From NCBI GenBank assembly GCA_902787185.1, contig CADAFP010000042.1, positions 1-37,329 on the forward strand: a stretch of 37,329 nt of DNA, given 5' to 3'. The position numbers and the translations under genes were made by a program. The DNA is from an uncultured Bacteroidales bacterium (lineage in GTDB: Bacteria; Bacteroidota; Bacteroidia; Bacteroidales; Muribaculaceae). The notes under the pieces were generated by a model that worked only from the letters and a program-made list of their open reading frames with translations, was not told the DNA's origin and did no database searches. Below are positions 23,296 to 32,809 of this stretch, piece by piece. Positions within the stretch are counted from its first letter, which is position 1. Every line of letters begins with the position of its first letter.

Positions 23296-25770
23296 TTAGA
23301 TTTCCTGATTACCTTGGATACCGAAATCCTTGCTGATGGAGGCGTCCTTGGGCGTATCATCAACGTAATAGCCGCCACTATCACCACCATAACCGTATCC
23401 GTATCCATAACCATATCCATAACCGTAACCCTTGCCGTAACCGTAGGCGTAGGAGTAGTTGTAACGGGTCTTGCTGACCTTGATGTCGTTGACGAGAATC
23501 GTAAGATTCTTGATTTTCTTCTCGTCGGACATGCGCTCAAGTTCGTACATGTACTGCTGCTCAACCCTACCGTCGCGAATCACGTAGATGGTGAGATCCA
23601 CATGCCTGTTAACAACAGCGGCATCGGCAATCAGGTTGTAGGGCACGGTATCGAGGATTACGTAGTCATATTCTTTCTTCAGTTGCTCGATCATCTTGTC
23701 CATGTTCTCACTCAAGAGCAACGCGGTGGGGTTGGGCGGAATGGCACCAACGCTGATGATGTCGAATCCCTCATGGAGCGGGCCACGGTGAATCACATTG
23801 TTAAGGTCTTTCTCTTTGCCAGACAAGTAAGCGGAGACACCTGAACCATCCTGCACACCAACGTACTCCGAGAACTTACCTTTACGCAAGTCAAGGTCGA
23901 CTACTACGACTTTCTTATTTACGTAGGTGTAAGCAAGTGCTAGGTTAACGGCTACGAAACTCTTTCCTTCACCAGACATAGTTGAGGTGAACTGGATAAC
24001 CGTCGCGTCACCATTAGGATTATTCTGCATGGTCACGAAGTCAAGGTTGTTACGCACGATTCGGAACGACTCGTTCATGCGGTCATTGGACGTCTCGTTA
24101 ACGACAATCTCACCAGTAACGTTCGATTTCTTGGCAGGCAACTCACCCAAGATGGGGATGTCGCAGACTTCTTCAACCTCACGACGCGTGTGGATGGTCT
24201 TGTCAAGCGAGAAATACCAGAATACTGCGTACAGTACAAAGGCTGGAATCAGCAAGCCGATGATCATACCTGTGAAAACGATACGGGACAACGGTGCCGA
24301 TACTGGGTTGGGGTTAGGTATAGCCGCCTCCATAATCTTGGCATTAGGCTCGATAATAGCAATCTGAAGGGCATTCTCTTCGCGCTTGTTGAGCAAGTAC
24401 AGGTAGAGTTGCTCTTTGATTTTCTGTTGGCGGGTAACCTCGGTGATGGCTTTCTCTTGAGCGGGGTTGGCCATCATATTGGATTCGGCTTGACTCTGCA
24501 GTCGCTGTGCTTGGTTCTGACGAGTGCGCAGGGTGCTCATGTAGTTGTCAAGACTGGCAATGATATTGTTTCTCGACAACTCCATCGAAGCCGAGAGCTC
24601 TTTCATTACAGGATTCTCGCTGCTGGATGAGGCGGCAATCTTTTGATAATCCCTAACTTCTTGGTTGTAATTATTGATCTGTCCAATAATACCCGAGTTA
24701 TTCATGCCGGTGTTGGCTGGAATAAGGTCGGTGGGCGACATGCTGGCGATGAAATTGCGAATTTGTGCGGCCAAGTTGATTTCAAGGTTCAAATCCTCGG
24801 TCTTATCCATAGTGCGCATGTTATTGGACGCAGTACCCAGCATGCGTGAATTCACGGTGTTGGCCGTTAGGATTGCAACCTCGTTGTCAACGCCACTCAA
24901 GTCCTTGGATAAGTCGGCAACACGCTCCTCAATGAAGGCGTTGGTGTTGCGGGCCAGTTGGGTTTGATCATTGATTCCTTCTTGGTTATAGGCTACAACC
25001 AACGAATTAAGGATATCTGCACACATTTCAGGATTCTCACCTCTAATGGCGAGTCTGAGCACATCACTATGGGTGTCGGCAAATTCGACGACCAGCGATC
25101 CTGCTAATGATCTGGCTAAAGAAGAGGGGTTGCTTATCCTGACAATGAGGTTCTTGTCAATGTAATAGTCGTTGAAGTTTTTGGTCTTGGTGATGGCCAA
25201 GGGTCCGTAATCGGTATTGATTTTGTTACCGAAGTGGGCCTTTTTCCAAGTGCCGTTGTTGATGCAGAACTCGAATTCCTCATCAGATTTTGGCAGGATT
25301 GTGATGGAAAAGCCACTCGTAATTTCCTTCAGCGGGGTCACCTGAATTGGGGTGTTCTTGTAGATGTTCACGTCGCGCAGGAACATATGGGCATAGTACT
25401 GAACGTTCAGGCCAAGCGAGTTCACTACAACCTCCATCACCCTAGAAGATTTGAGCTTGTGGGGCTCATTGGGGATGTAGTTGACGGTGGTGAAACCCAG
25501 GTCGCTGAATGTCATTGACGGAGTGCCCTGTGCGCTGTCCTTTGAGCGGATCAAGATAGAACTCTTGGCGACGTAGAACTGTGGCAGCGTCTTACCGTAG
25601 AGGTAGGCAATACAAGCGCATACAATGATGGAGAGGACAAACCAGTACCAGTTGTAAGCACAGGCGAGAAACAGACGGTCCCACTTAATACCCGTGCGGG
25701 CGCGTTTTTTCTTTTTCTCTAAAGCGGCCGCTTTTGCGACCATGTCTTCTTGAATTATCTGTTGTTGCAT
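23296..25770 (-). CDS. wzc: Wzz/Wzc-type polysaccharide co-polymerase with bacterial tyrosine kinase domain
   Basis: An 824-residue inner-membrane protein controlling polymerisation and export of capsule or exopolysaccharide. TM1 is at about 41-60 and TM2 at 497-520, with a large Wzz/GNVR-type periplasmic region between them, including coiled-coil segments around 280-460. The cytoplasmic BY-kinase has Walker A SGEGKS (599-604), A' VVVVDLDLRKGK (621-632) and Walker B VILDTVP (704-710). The C terminus (about 770-802) is a Tyr-rich tail of alternating Gly-Tyr, the autophosphorylation cluster. Its 3' coding DNA is a near-perfect 6-bp tandem repeat. The kinase is intact. A good promoter lies at 25839-25869. 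The gene symbol rests on family resemblance. Confidence 0.9.
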   Translation of the reverse strand: MQQQIIQEDMVAKAAALEKKKKRARTGIKWDRLFLACAYNWYWFVLSIIVCACIAYLYGKTLPQFYVAKSSILIRSKDSAQGTPSMTFSDLGFTTVNYIPNEPHKLKSSRVMEVVVNSLGLNVQYYAHMFLRDVNIYKNTPIQVTPLKEITSGFSITILPKSDEEFEFCINNGTWKKAHFGNKINTDYGPLAITKTKNFNDYYIDKNLIVRISNPSSLARSLAGSLVVEFADTHSDVLRLAIRGENPEMCADILNSLVVAYNQEGINDQTQLARNTNAFIEERVADLSKDLSGVDNEVAILTANTVNSRMLGTASNNMRTMDKTEDLNLEINLAAQIRNFIASMSPTDLIPANTGMNNSGIIGQINNYNQEVRDYQKIAASSSSENPVMKELSASMELSRNNIIASLDNYMSTLRTRQNQAQRLQSQAESNMMANPAQEKAITEVTRQQKIKEQLYLYLLNKREENALQIAIIEPNAKIMEAAIPNPNPVSAPLSRIVFTGMIIGLLIPAFVLYAVFWYFSLDKTIHTRREVEEVCDIPILGELPAKKSNVTGEIVVNETSNDRMNESFRIVRNNLDFVTMQNNPNGDATVIQFTSTMSGEGKSFVAVNLALAYTYVNKKVVVVDLDLRKGKFSEYVGVQDGSGVSAYLSGKEKDLNNVIHRGPLHEGFDIISVGAIPPNPTALLLSENMDKMIEQLKKEYDYVILDTVPYNLIADAAVVNRHVDLTIYVIRDGRVEQQYMYELERMSDEKKIKNLTILVNDIKVSKTRYNYSYAYGYGKGYGYGYGYGYGYGYGGDSGGYYVDDTPKDASISKDFGIQGNQEI
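23388..23462. repeat. Hexameric GY-coding tandem repeat at the 3' end of the wzc-type gene
   Basis: Repeats of a 6-bp unit like CCGTAT or CCATAA (minus-strand GGNTAY) encode Gly-Tyr pairs with synonymous variation at third positions. The repeats can expand or contract in frame, changing the number of phospho-tyrosines. Confidence 0.7.
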
Positions 25771-25838
25771 GTTAAGAAATATTTTTCTAACCTAATAGCG
25801 GCATGATGTGTTTGTTGACATTACCGCATAATTTGCTG

Positions 25839-25869
25839 CAAATTTACTGCAATTCGCTAACACGGCAAA
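25839..25869 (-). promoter_or_regulatory. Promoter of the wzc-ugd unit
   Basis: On the minus strand TTTG (25869-25866), 19 bp, then TAAATTTG (25846-25839) matches the consensus. It lies 69 bp before the start. Confidence 0.7.
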
Positions 25870-25959
25870 CTATTATGTGAAAAAAAATGTGAACAATTGG
25901 CGCGGGGCGGTCATTGTTGACTTTCCAAGACTGAGTCGGGCAGACGGGTAAACCAAAAA

Positions 25960-25990
25960 CAAGGTGGCTGCCAGAATGGCAACCACCTTG
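25960..25990 (-). terminator. Intrinsic terminator of ino1
   Basis: Read on the minus strand, the CAAGGTGG/CCACCTTG outer stem and GCCA/TGGC inner stem enclose a 3-nt loop and are followed by GTTTTTGG. It sits just past the ino1 stop. Confidence 0.85.
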
Positions 25991-26029
25991 ATATGAAATG
26001 ATGAAAAAAATGATGTTAACTATTGAGCA

Positions 26030-27337
26030 TCAATCGATTTCCTCGTCTGCCTCATAGCCACCCATCTCACGGATAGCGTTCTTGAGCATCACGTACTGTT
26101 GGAACAAGTGATTGACGGGAATCTCATCCTGGGTGTAGTCGTGCATCGGGCTCTTGAGGAAGAAGCTCAAGAAGCGCTGCGTGCCGTAACGGCCGGCGCG
26201 ATGAGCGAGGTCCATGAGCAGACACAGGTCGAGGCACAACGGAGCAGCGAGGATAGAATCGCGGCACAGGAAGTTGATCTTGATCTGCATGGGATAGCCC
26301 ATCCAGCCAAAGATGTCGATGTTGTCCCAGCCCTCCTTGTTATCGTTGCGGGGCGGGTAGTAGTTGATACGTACCTTGTGGTAGTAGTCGCTGTACAGGT
26401 CGGGCTGGTCGTCAGCAACGAGAATCGACTCGAGGGTAGAGAGCTTGCTCACCTCCTTGGTGCGGAAGTTGGCGGGCTCATCGAGCACGAGGCCGTCGCG
26501 GTTGCCCAGGATGTTGGTTGAGAACCAACCGTTCAAACCGAGCATGCGGGTGCCGATGATGGGGGCAAAACCGCTCTTCACCAGGGTCTGGCCAGTCTTG
26601 AAGTCCTTACCGGCAATGGGCACGTGGGTCTTCTCAGACAGTTCCCACATGGCGGGAATGTCAACGGTGGTGTTGGGGGCACCCATGATGAAGGGGCAGT
26701 CCTCCATGAGGGCAGCGTAGGCATAGCACATCGAGGGAGCGATCTTGTCAACGACATTGTCCTTCATGGCCTGCTCCAGGGCAGCGATAGTGCCATGATA
26801 CTTCATGTCGGGCTCTACGTAGATCTCGGTCGAGGCAGCCCAGAGGACAACAACGCGGTCCACGCCGGTTTCTTTCTTGAAGGCACGGATGTCCTCACGC
26901 ACCTGCTCGGTCATATCCCAGCGGTCCTTGCACTGCTTCACGTTGTCACCGTCAAGGCGCTTGGCGTAGTTCTTGTCGAAGGCAGCCTTCAAGGGCTTGA
27001 TCTTCAGCAATTCGTCCTTGACGGGCTCAATGTCCTTCTCCTTCAGCACCTCAGCGTTGATGGCACTCTCATAGGCGTTGGCGGGGAACACGTCCCAAGC
27101 GGCGAACACCAGGTCGTCGAGAGTAGGCATCGACACGATGTCTTTATAATGTAAGTATTTCTTGTTCTCGCCTTTTCCTACACGAATCTTGTCGTACTGG
27201 GTCATGCTGCCCACGGGCTTTGCGAGGCCCTTGCGCGCCATCATCACACCAGTCATGAAAGTGGTGCTCACAGCACCCAATCCTACTACCATAATACCCA
27301 ATTTACCGGTAGCGGGCTTAACGATTTCTTTTGCCAT
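26030..27337 (-). CDS. ino1: Myo-inositol-1-phosphate synthase
   Basis: Converts glucose-6-phosphate to inositol-1-phosphate with internal NAD recycling; in Bacteroidetes it feeds phosphoinositol lipids and inositol-sphingolipids. The 435-residue protein has the N-terminal nucleotide fold (GIMVVGLGAVSTTFMTG, about 14-30) and the signature segments VLWAASTEIYVEPD, FIMGAPNTTVDIPAMWEL, VPIAGKDFKTGQTLVKSG, and LGLNGWFSTNILGNRDG. Later come LVADDQPDLYSDYYHKVRINYYPPR and CLDLCLLMDLAHRAG. Length is normal. It is a single-gene unit; the other inositol-lipid genes are not in the window. Confidence 0.93.
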   Translation of the reverse strand: MAKEIVKPATGKLGIMVVGLGAVSTTFMTGVMMARKGLAKPVGSMTQYDKIRVGKGENKKYLHYKDIVSMPTLDDLVFAAWDVFPANAYESAINAEVLKEKDIEPVKDELLKIKPLKAAFDKNYAKRLDGDNVKQCKDRWDMTEQVREDIRAFKKETGVDRVVVLWAASTEIYVEPDMKYHGTIAALEQAMKDNVVDKIAPSMCYAYAALMEDCPFIMGAPNTTVDIPAMWELSEKTHVPIAGKDFKTGQTLVKSGFAPIIGTRMLGLNGWFSTNILGNRDGLVLDEPANFRTKEVSKLSTLESILVADDQPDLYSDYYHKVRINYYPPRNDNKEGWDNIDIFGWMGYPMQIKINFLCRDSILAAPLCLDLCLLMDLAHRAGRYGTQRFLSFFLKSPMHDYTQDEIPVNHLFQQYVMLKNAIREMGGYEADEEID

Positions 27338-27904
27338 AATTTTTATTAACTTAATGTTTTAATGTTTAGGTAGTTATCTAACAGTATTCTGTCCAAAAAA
27401 TATCGGACTTGTTTGCCGCAATCGGTTTTCTCTCGCGAAAAACGTCGCTAAATTACTGCCTTTTTCTGAAATAGAATCTAAAAGTATATGAAAAATTTGT
27501 ATAATTACGTTAATATTTAGTCGAGTTATAAAAAATATATTAAATACTGGCAATATTGCGTATTTAGATGTTAATAAAATGAAATTAGGCTTTTGGCCAT
27601 TTTCCGTGTTTTCGGTCATTTTTCGCACCGTTTTTGCTCTTGGCCTCCTTTTTTGTGGTTTCCCATATCGTGTTTTTTGAAAAGACTGACCTTCATTGGG
27701 CTTTCTGGGGCATTCAAGATGGTGCCAAGTCATATTGCGCAAAACTGGGGATTGAACTCACCGTTTTGGTTGATTAATCAGTGGTATTTGTTTATTTTGT
27801 TTGGCTAATTAATAAATAATGTATAATTTTGCCATCGCATATTAACGCCATTAACAGATAAATATTTAATCAACATCTATATTAATTTAATTTAAAGTGC
27901 ACTT
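27338..27904. other. 567-bp AT-rich intergenic region
   Basis: Between divergent ino1 and the subtilase gene. It is notably AT-rich, with no credible gene; the 122-residue minus-strand frame has no family resemblance or promoter. The only assigned site is the subtilase promoter at 27800-27831. No clean promoter box was found for ino1. Confidence 0.55.
27800..27831 (+). promoter_or_regulatory. Subtilase gene promoter (TTTG-N20-TAATTTTG)
   Basis: TTTG at 27800-27803 and TAATTTTG at 27824-27831 match the Bacteroidetes consensus with 20-bp spacing. The start codon is 73 bp downstream. Confidence 0.75.
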
Positions 27905-30900
27905 ATGAAAAAGTTTTTCTTTGTTAGTGTGATGGCTTTGATAGTCAGTATCAGTGCCATTGCAGGCATTAACGAGAAATTGTCCGCTTCGACACAGTTG
28001 CTGATAGCTGAGCGCGACGGAAAGATTTCTCTTGACATGAAGGTTGATGGACCCAAATTGCTGACTCGCGCACCGCTGTTGCGCACGCAGCCTGTCGAGC
28101 GTCTCATCGCGGCCCCCGAAAGGATTAATGGCGTGGAGATGGTGTCGGCATTTATTCACATCAATCCCAACAACACATCAGGGATTGAGTCGATGGGCGT
28201 CATCATCCAGGAACGTTTCAATGACTTTGTCACGGCAATGGTTCCGGTTCACAAGATTGAGCAGATTGCTGGCCTTTCAGGCGTGCAGGAGATTAACGTG
28301 GCACGCAAGGTGAGCCATAAGACCAATATGGCTCGATATTACACCAATACTGATGATGTGCTGAACTTCAGCAACGACGCTATTGCTGCTGGCCTGCCTC
28401 AGGCCTTCAAGGGATCGGGCGTTGTGGTTGGTGTGATTGACGACGGTATCGACTTCCAGCACACGATGTTCAAGGATGCCAATGGTAACAGCCGCATCAA
28501 GCGCGCTTATGTCGCTACTGGTGCCGGCCGATTCACCACCTACACGAGTGTGGGCTCAACACCGACTACTGATGATAGCGCTGAATCTCATGGTACTCAC
28601 ACCAGTACTACTGCTGCAGGTAGCGAGATTACTGTGGGCACTACCGTATATGGCGGTATGGCTCCTGAGGCGAGCTTGGTTCTTGTTGGCTGCGGTGATT
28701 ACTTGTATAACACCAATATCGCCAATGGTATCAAGTACATCTTTGACTATGCCGACAGTCAGAACATGCCCGCCGTATGCAGCATCAGTCTGGGTACCCA
28801 CATGGGTCCTCATGATGGTAGCGGTGAGTTGGCATCTACCTATGCCCAGTATGCTGGCAGCCATGCCAACCACATTATAGTATATGCTGCCGGAAATGAA
28901 GCCGGTGGTTCCTATGGTAAGCAGTATAGTGGTGGAACGGCTTCGTCAAGCACTCCATTCACTACGGTGCTCAATGGATGCTATTATCCTTATAATGGTT
29001 ATGGCAACAGCTATCTCAACAGGTTGTATTATGGCTATGACGTGTTCTATGCCCGTACAGCCAATAAGTCGCTTGCATGCCGCCTTCATGTGGTGGATAC
29101 CAGCGGCAATAGTGTTGTCTGGACCTCTAACGCCATCACTTCGAGCACCTCGAGTGTGAGCGGCATTACCACCTACTTCAGCTCATCGCCTCAAGTGACG
29201 ATCTCCAGAGACAGTTACAGCAACAAATACTATGTTCAGCTCTACTTTAACCAAATGTCTAAGAAGAGCGCATATCAGGACAGTAAGTATGCCTTGGCCG
29301 TGAGTGTTTACCCCACCAGCGGCTCGTGCATTATTGATAGTTGGGACGTGAGCGGCTATAATGCGTTCGGTTCGATGTCGGGCACTTACGGTGGCTACAC
29401 CTTCGTTGCCGGTTCTGACGATTGCAGTATCGATGACGAGGTCGCTTGTGAAGACGTTATTTCGGTGGGTGCTTACTGCTCCAAGCGCACCGTCAAGGAT
29501 TATAACAACACGTCTCACTCATTGGGTTATACCCTGAACGATATTGCCTATTTCTCGAGCTATCAGGTAGCTGGTAGCGGCCCTACGGGTGTCGCAAAGC
29601 CTGACATCTGTGCCCCTGGTGCAACAATTGTTGCTGGTATCAACCACTATGACAGCAATTATATGAATAATCAATTGGCAGATTATGGACTGTACCTGGT
29701 TTACAATAGCACCAATTCCTCGTTGGGTAATATGGACGGTACTTCGATGGCTACACCTTGTGCTGCCGGTATCATCGCCTTGTACCTGCAGGCTGCCAAA
29801 TATGTGAATAAGACCCTGAATACCGAGGGCATTCGTGATGTGTTTGCTAACTCTGCCATCCATGACAGCTATACCAACAAGAGCAACTTTGGCCGCTATG
29901 GTAAGATTAACGCTCTGGGTGGTATCGAATACATTCTGGGTGATGCGGTTGTTGTTCCCGAGTTGTCGGTTAATCCCACCTCGCTGAGTTTCACTGGCGA
30001 AGTTGGCTCATCTGTGACCAAGACGTTTACCGTCACCGGTACCAACCTGACAAGCAATGTGAATGTGAGCGTGACGGGCACCGGCTTTAGTGTGAGTCCA
30101 ACGACAATCAGTGCAGCTGCCGCTATGGCAGGCGCTACTGTGACCGTGACTTATAGTCCGACCACCTCTGGAACCAAGACGGGTACGGTAACCGTTTCCA
30201 GCACTGGTGCCGAGAACGCTACGGTAGCACTCACGGGTACTGCATCGGCAACTCCGACTCTGGATGTTACTCCCACCTCGTTGTCGTTCAACACGACGGT
30301 AGGCACCCCTGTGACTAAGACGTTCACTGTGACTGGCGCTAACCTGACTGATAATGTCTCGCTTGAGGTGACTGCAGGCTCTGCCAACTTCAGCATTGAC
30401 AAATTCACTATCCTCAAGTCGGCTGTTGCCAATGGTGTATCGGTTACCGTTACTTACGATCCCGAAACTGCAGGCACCCACACGGGCACTGTCACCGTTT
30501 CAAGTGCTGGCATGACATCCAAGACCGTAACCTTGAGTGGTACATCTCAAGAGCCCGTGCGCACGATTACCGTAGATCCCAGCACTCTCTCGTTTGAAAC
30601 GGTTGCAGGCCAATCGGTTACCAAGACATTCGCTTTGCAGGGTAGCAACCTGAATGGCAGCTTGACGCTGACACTGAATGATCCCAGTGGTTTCTACTCC
30701 ATCACGCCGACCACAGTATCGGCGGGACGTGCTGCTAATGGCTTGAATGTGACTGTTACCTACAACCCCACGGCTGGCGGTACTCACAATGCAACCATCA
30801 CCATCAGTGGCGGCGGTGCTGAGCCTAAGACTGTCACCCTTAATGGCACAGCTACGGCTCCTACCATTAATGTGAATCCCACTTCACTGTCGTTGTCGGC

Positions 30901-32500
30901 CGTAACAGGTGAAACCGTTACGCAGACGTTCACCGTCAGTGGTGCCAACCTGACCGGCGCCCTGTCGCTTGCCCTCACCGATGCCAATGGCGTGTTCAGC
31001 ATTAATAGGACCAGCATTACTGCAGCCAGCGCTGCTACTGGTGTCACCGTAACCGTGACCTATCATCCTACGACTGCCGGCACACATCACGGCACAGTGA
31101 CTATCAGCGGTGGCGGTGCTGCCGCAGTGACCGTTAACCTCAACGGTACCGCATCAGAGCCCGTACGCATGATTACGGCTTCTACCGACGTCCTCAACTT
31201 GTCCACTATTGTTGGTGAGACTGTGACAGGCACGTTCACTGTTACTGGTCAGAATCTGACTGGACCGATCAACCTGTCGCTGAACGATGCAAACGGTGTT
31301 TATAGCATTACTCCTACCACAATCAGTGCTGCACAGGCTGCTAACGGCGTGACTGTGACCGTAACCTACGCTCCTACTGCATTTGGCAACCAGGCCGCTT
31401 CAATTACCATTAGCGGTGGTGGCGCTAATCCCGTCACAGTCAACCTGAACGGTACTGCCAACATCGTGAAGTATGCTCCCGTGATGCTTGCTGCTAACGA
31501 TGACTTTGTGGCCATGACGAGATTCCGCGCCAATTGGACCGACGAGACCCCGTCCTACAATGTGACAAGCTATACCCTCGAGGTAAGCCAGCAGCAGACC
31601 ACTCCCGAGGTGACCGAACTTGAGGTAGCTGACTTTACGGGTCTTACTGCTCAAATTAACTCATCCAACCAGTTGACCAACCAGGCGAACAATGCTTCAC
31701 AGTTCCTGCCAACAGGCTGGAGTGCAAGCACGTTGTTGTGGGTTAATAACGGTTATCTGATGTCTGGCGTTCTGAACGGTAACATAGGCACGATAACCAC
31801 CAAGACCTATGACCTCACTGGTTATGACAAGATGACCGTTGTGGTTGACGCGAGCGTGTTCAGCAATACGACCTATGGCACGAGTGCCACTATCAGGATT
31901 TCGAATAGCGCTGGTTATCAGGATATCACCCTGAACAGCACCAACTTCGGAACCTACACCGTCGTTCTCGACTGTGCAGCCACCGAGCAAGTGACCATAA
32001 CCAGCGTGAGCGGCATCTATTGCATCCAAGGCATCACCATCTATGCTGGTGATCTCAATGCTGCCCAGCTCAACCTCATGGCTACTGAGACTGGTGGCAC
32101 GTCCTACCGCCTGATTACCGATATCACTCCCGATATGTTCTACGATGTTCTGAACCTTGAAGCTGCTGGAACCTATTCCTATCATGTGAAGGCTCTGTAT
32201 GCCGACGGTAGCGAGAGCGACTGGAGCAACCTCGAGTGGGTGACCTTGCACGAGCATAATGGTATGCTTGGCGATGTGAACCATAATGGCGTTATTGAGA
32301 TTGCCGACGTCACCATACTCATTGATGGTATTCTCGACGTTGATACGGTTTGCCCGATTTGTGCCGACGTGAACGAGAATGGTGTTATTGAGATCGCCGA
32401 CGTGACGATTCTCATCGACATGATTCTTGAAGGCCGCAATACCATGAATATGGGTTACACGTTGAAGCCTGCAACCCACATCATCGAGATTGCCGATTAA
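27905..32500 (+). CDS. Large secreted subtilisin-like (S8) serine protease with five Ig-like repeats and dockerin-like tail
   Basis: 1531 residues. A signal peptide (1-20) and pro-region precede the S8 domain, where the triad is visible: Asp in VVVGVIDDGIDF (about 177), His in SHGTHTSTTAAGS (about 230), oxyanion Asn in YAAGNEAGG, and Ser in DGTSMATPCAAG (about 614). The wide spacing between Asn and Ser reflects an inserted beta domain. Five Ig-like repeats of about 85-95 residues follow (about 683-1190), each with PTSLSF-like, VTKTFTVTGxNL and GVTVTVTY strands, then an Fn3-like region and a jelly-roll-like segment. A dockerin-like pair (DVNHNGVIEIAD, DVNENGVIEIAD) lies at about 1455-1515. It is probably a cell-surface protease. 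Substrate and anchoring are unknown. Confidence 0.88.
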   Translation: MKKFFFVSVMALIVSISAIAGINEKLSASTQLLIAERDGKISLDMKVDGPKLLTRAPLLRTQPVERLIAAPERINGVEMVSAFIHINPNNTSGIESMGVIIQERFNDFVTAMVPVHKIEQIAGLSGVQEINVARKVSHKTNMARYYTNTDDVLNFSNDAIAAGLPQAFKGSGVVVGVIDDGIDFQHTMFKDANGNSRIKRAYVATGAGRFTTYTSVGSTPTTDDSAESHGTHTSTTAAGSEITVGTTVYGGMAPEASLVLVGCGDYLYNTNIANGIKYIFDYADSQNMPAVCSISLGTHMGPHDGSGELASTYAQYAGSHANHIIVYAAGNEAGGSYGKQYSGGTASSSTPFTTVLNGCYYPYNGYGNSYLNRLYYGYDVFYARTANKSLACRLHVVDTSGNSVVWTSNAITSSTSSVSGITTYFSSSPQVTISRDSYSNKYYVQLYFNQMSKKSAYQDSKYALAVSVYPTSGSCIIDSWDVSGYNAFGSMSGTYGGYTFVAGSDDCSIDDEVACEDVISVGAYCSKRTVKDYNNTSHSLGYTLNDIAYFSSYQVAGSGPTGVAKPDICAPGATIVAGINHYDSNYMNNQLADYGLYLVYNSTNSSLGNMDGTSMATPCAAGIIALYLQAAKYVNKTLNTEGIRDVFANSAIHDSYTNKSNFGRYGKINALGGIEYILGDAVVVPELSVNPTSLSFTGEVGSSVTKTFTVTGTNLTSNVNVSVTGTGFSVSPTTISAAAAMAGATVTVTYSPTTSGTKTGTVTVSSTGAENATVALTGTASATPTLDVTPTSLSFNTTVGTPVTKTFTVTGANLTDNVSLEVTAGSANFSIDKFTILKSAVANGVSVTVTYDPETAGTHTGTVTVSSAGMTSKTVTLSGTSQEPVRTITVDPSTLSFETVAGQSVTKTFALQGSNLNGSLTLTLNDPSGFYSITPTTVSAGRAANGLNVTVTYNPTAGGTHNATITISGGGAEPKTVTLNGTATAPTINVNPTSLSLSAVTGETVTQTFTVSGANLTGALSLALTDANGVFSINRTSITAASAATGVTVTVTYHPTTAGTHHGTVTISGGGAAAVTVNLNGTASEPVRMITASTDVLNLSTIVGETVTGTFTVTGQNLTGPINLSLNDANGVYSITPTTISAAQAANGVTVTVTYAPTAFGNQAASITISGGGANPVTVNLNGTANIVKYAPVMLAANDDFVAMTRFRANWTDETPSYNVTSYTLEVSQQQTTPEVTELEVADFTGLTAQINSSNQLTNQANNASQFLPTGWSASTLLWVNNGYLMSGVLNGNIGTITTKTYDLTGYDKMTVVVDASVFSNTTYGTSATIRISNSAGYQDITLNSTNFGTYTVVLDCAATEQVTITSVSGIYCIQGITIYAGDLNAAQLNLMATETGGTSYRLITDITPDMFYDVLNLEAAGTYSYHVKALYADGSESDWSNLEWVTLHEHNGMLGDVNHNGVIEIADVTILIDGILDVDTVCPICADVNENGVIEIADVTILIDMILEGRNTMNMGYTLKPATHIIEIAD
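29946..31467. repeat. Five tandem Ig-like coding repeats within the subtilase gene
   Basis: Five units of about 270-300 bp encode related domains opening with ELSVNPTSLSF, TLDVTPTSLSF, TITVDPSTLSF, TINVNPTSLSL and MITASTDVLNL, each closing with VTLNGTA-like text. They have diverged at the DNA level but share long runs, so unequal crossover is possible. Confidence 0.75.
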
Positions 32501-32529
32501 TGACAGGTTGATATGACCTAACTGCCCAA

Positions 32530-32562
32530 AGCGGGGTGTGCACCAGGCGTGCGCGCCCCGCT
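32530..32562 (+). terminator. GC-rich hairpin after the subtilase gene
   Basis: AGCGGGGTGTGCAC pairs with GTGCGCGCCCCGCT with two wobbles around CAGGC, about 30 bp past the stop. It has no strong T-run, only AAATTATT after it. Confidence 0.6.
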
Positions 32563-32761
32563 CAAATTATTACGTACAGCATGCTTGTGCTCTAAGCCCT
32601 ACAGTTCGGTAATTATGGCCATGAACGATAAAACACACCTTTGGATGGGAAATTCAGAATAACGAATTCAATATACTTGTTGGATTTTGTTATATATCTA
32701 AATTTCAACAGCATAAACGCTTCTTTGAAATAAACACACATATACATTTAGGAATAGCACA

Positions 32762-32792
32762 TTGAATTGTAGCCATATTTTGAGTAATTTTG
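32762..32792 (+). promoter_or_regulatory. Promoter of the sensor/surface-protein operon (TTG-N20-TAATTTTG)
   Basis: TTG at 32762-32764 and TAATTTTG at 32785-32792 match the consensus with 20-bp spacing. The box precedes ATG 32810, so an in-frame ATG at 32762 that overlaps the promoter is not the start. Confidence 0.7.
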
Positions 32793-32809
32793 CAGAAAAA
32801 CACAACAAT

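Noticed and set aside
27374-27742. 122-residue minus-strand open frame in the ino1-subtilase gap
   Set aside because: Compositionally odd, no promoter, no family; likely chance in AT-rich DNA.
32762-32809. N-terminal extension of the TPR-HTH protein
   Set aside because: It overlaps the promoter and would bury the signal sequence that begins at 32810.
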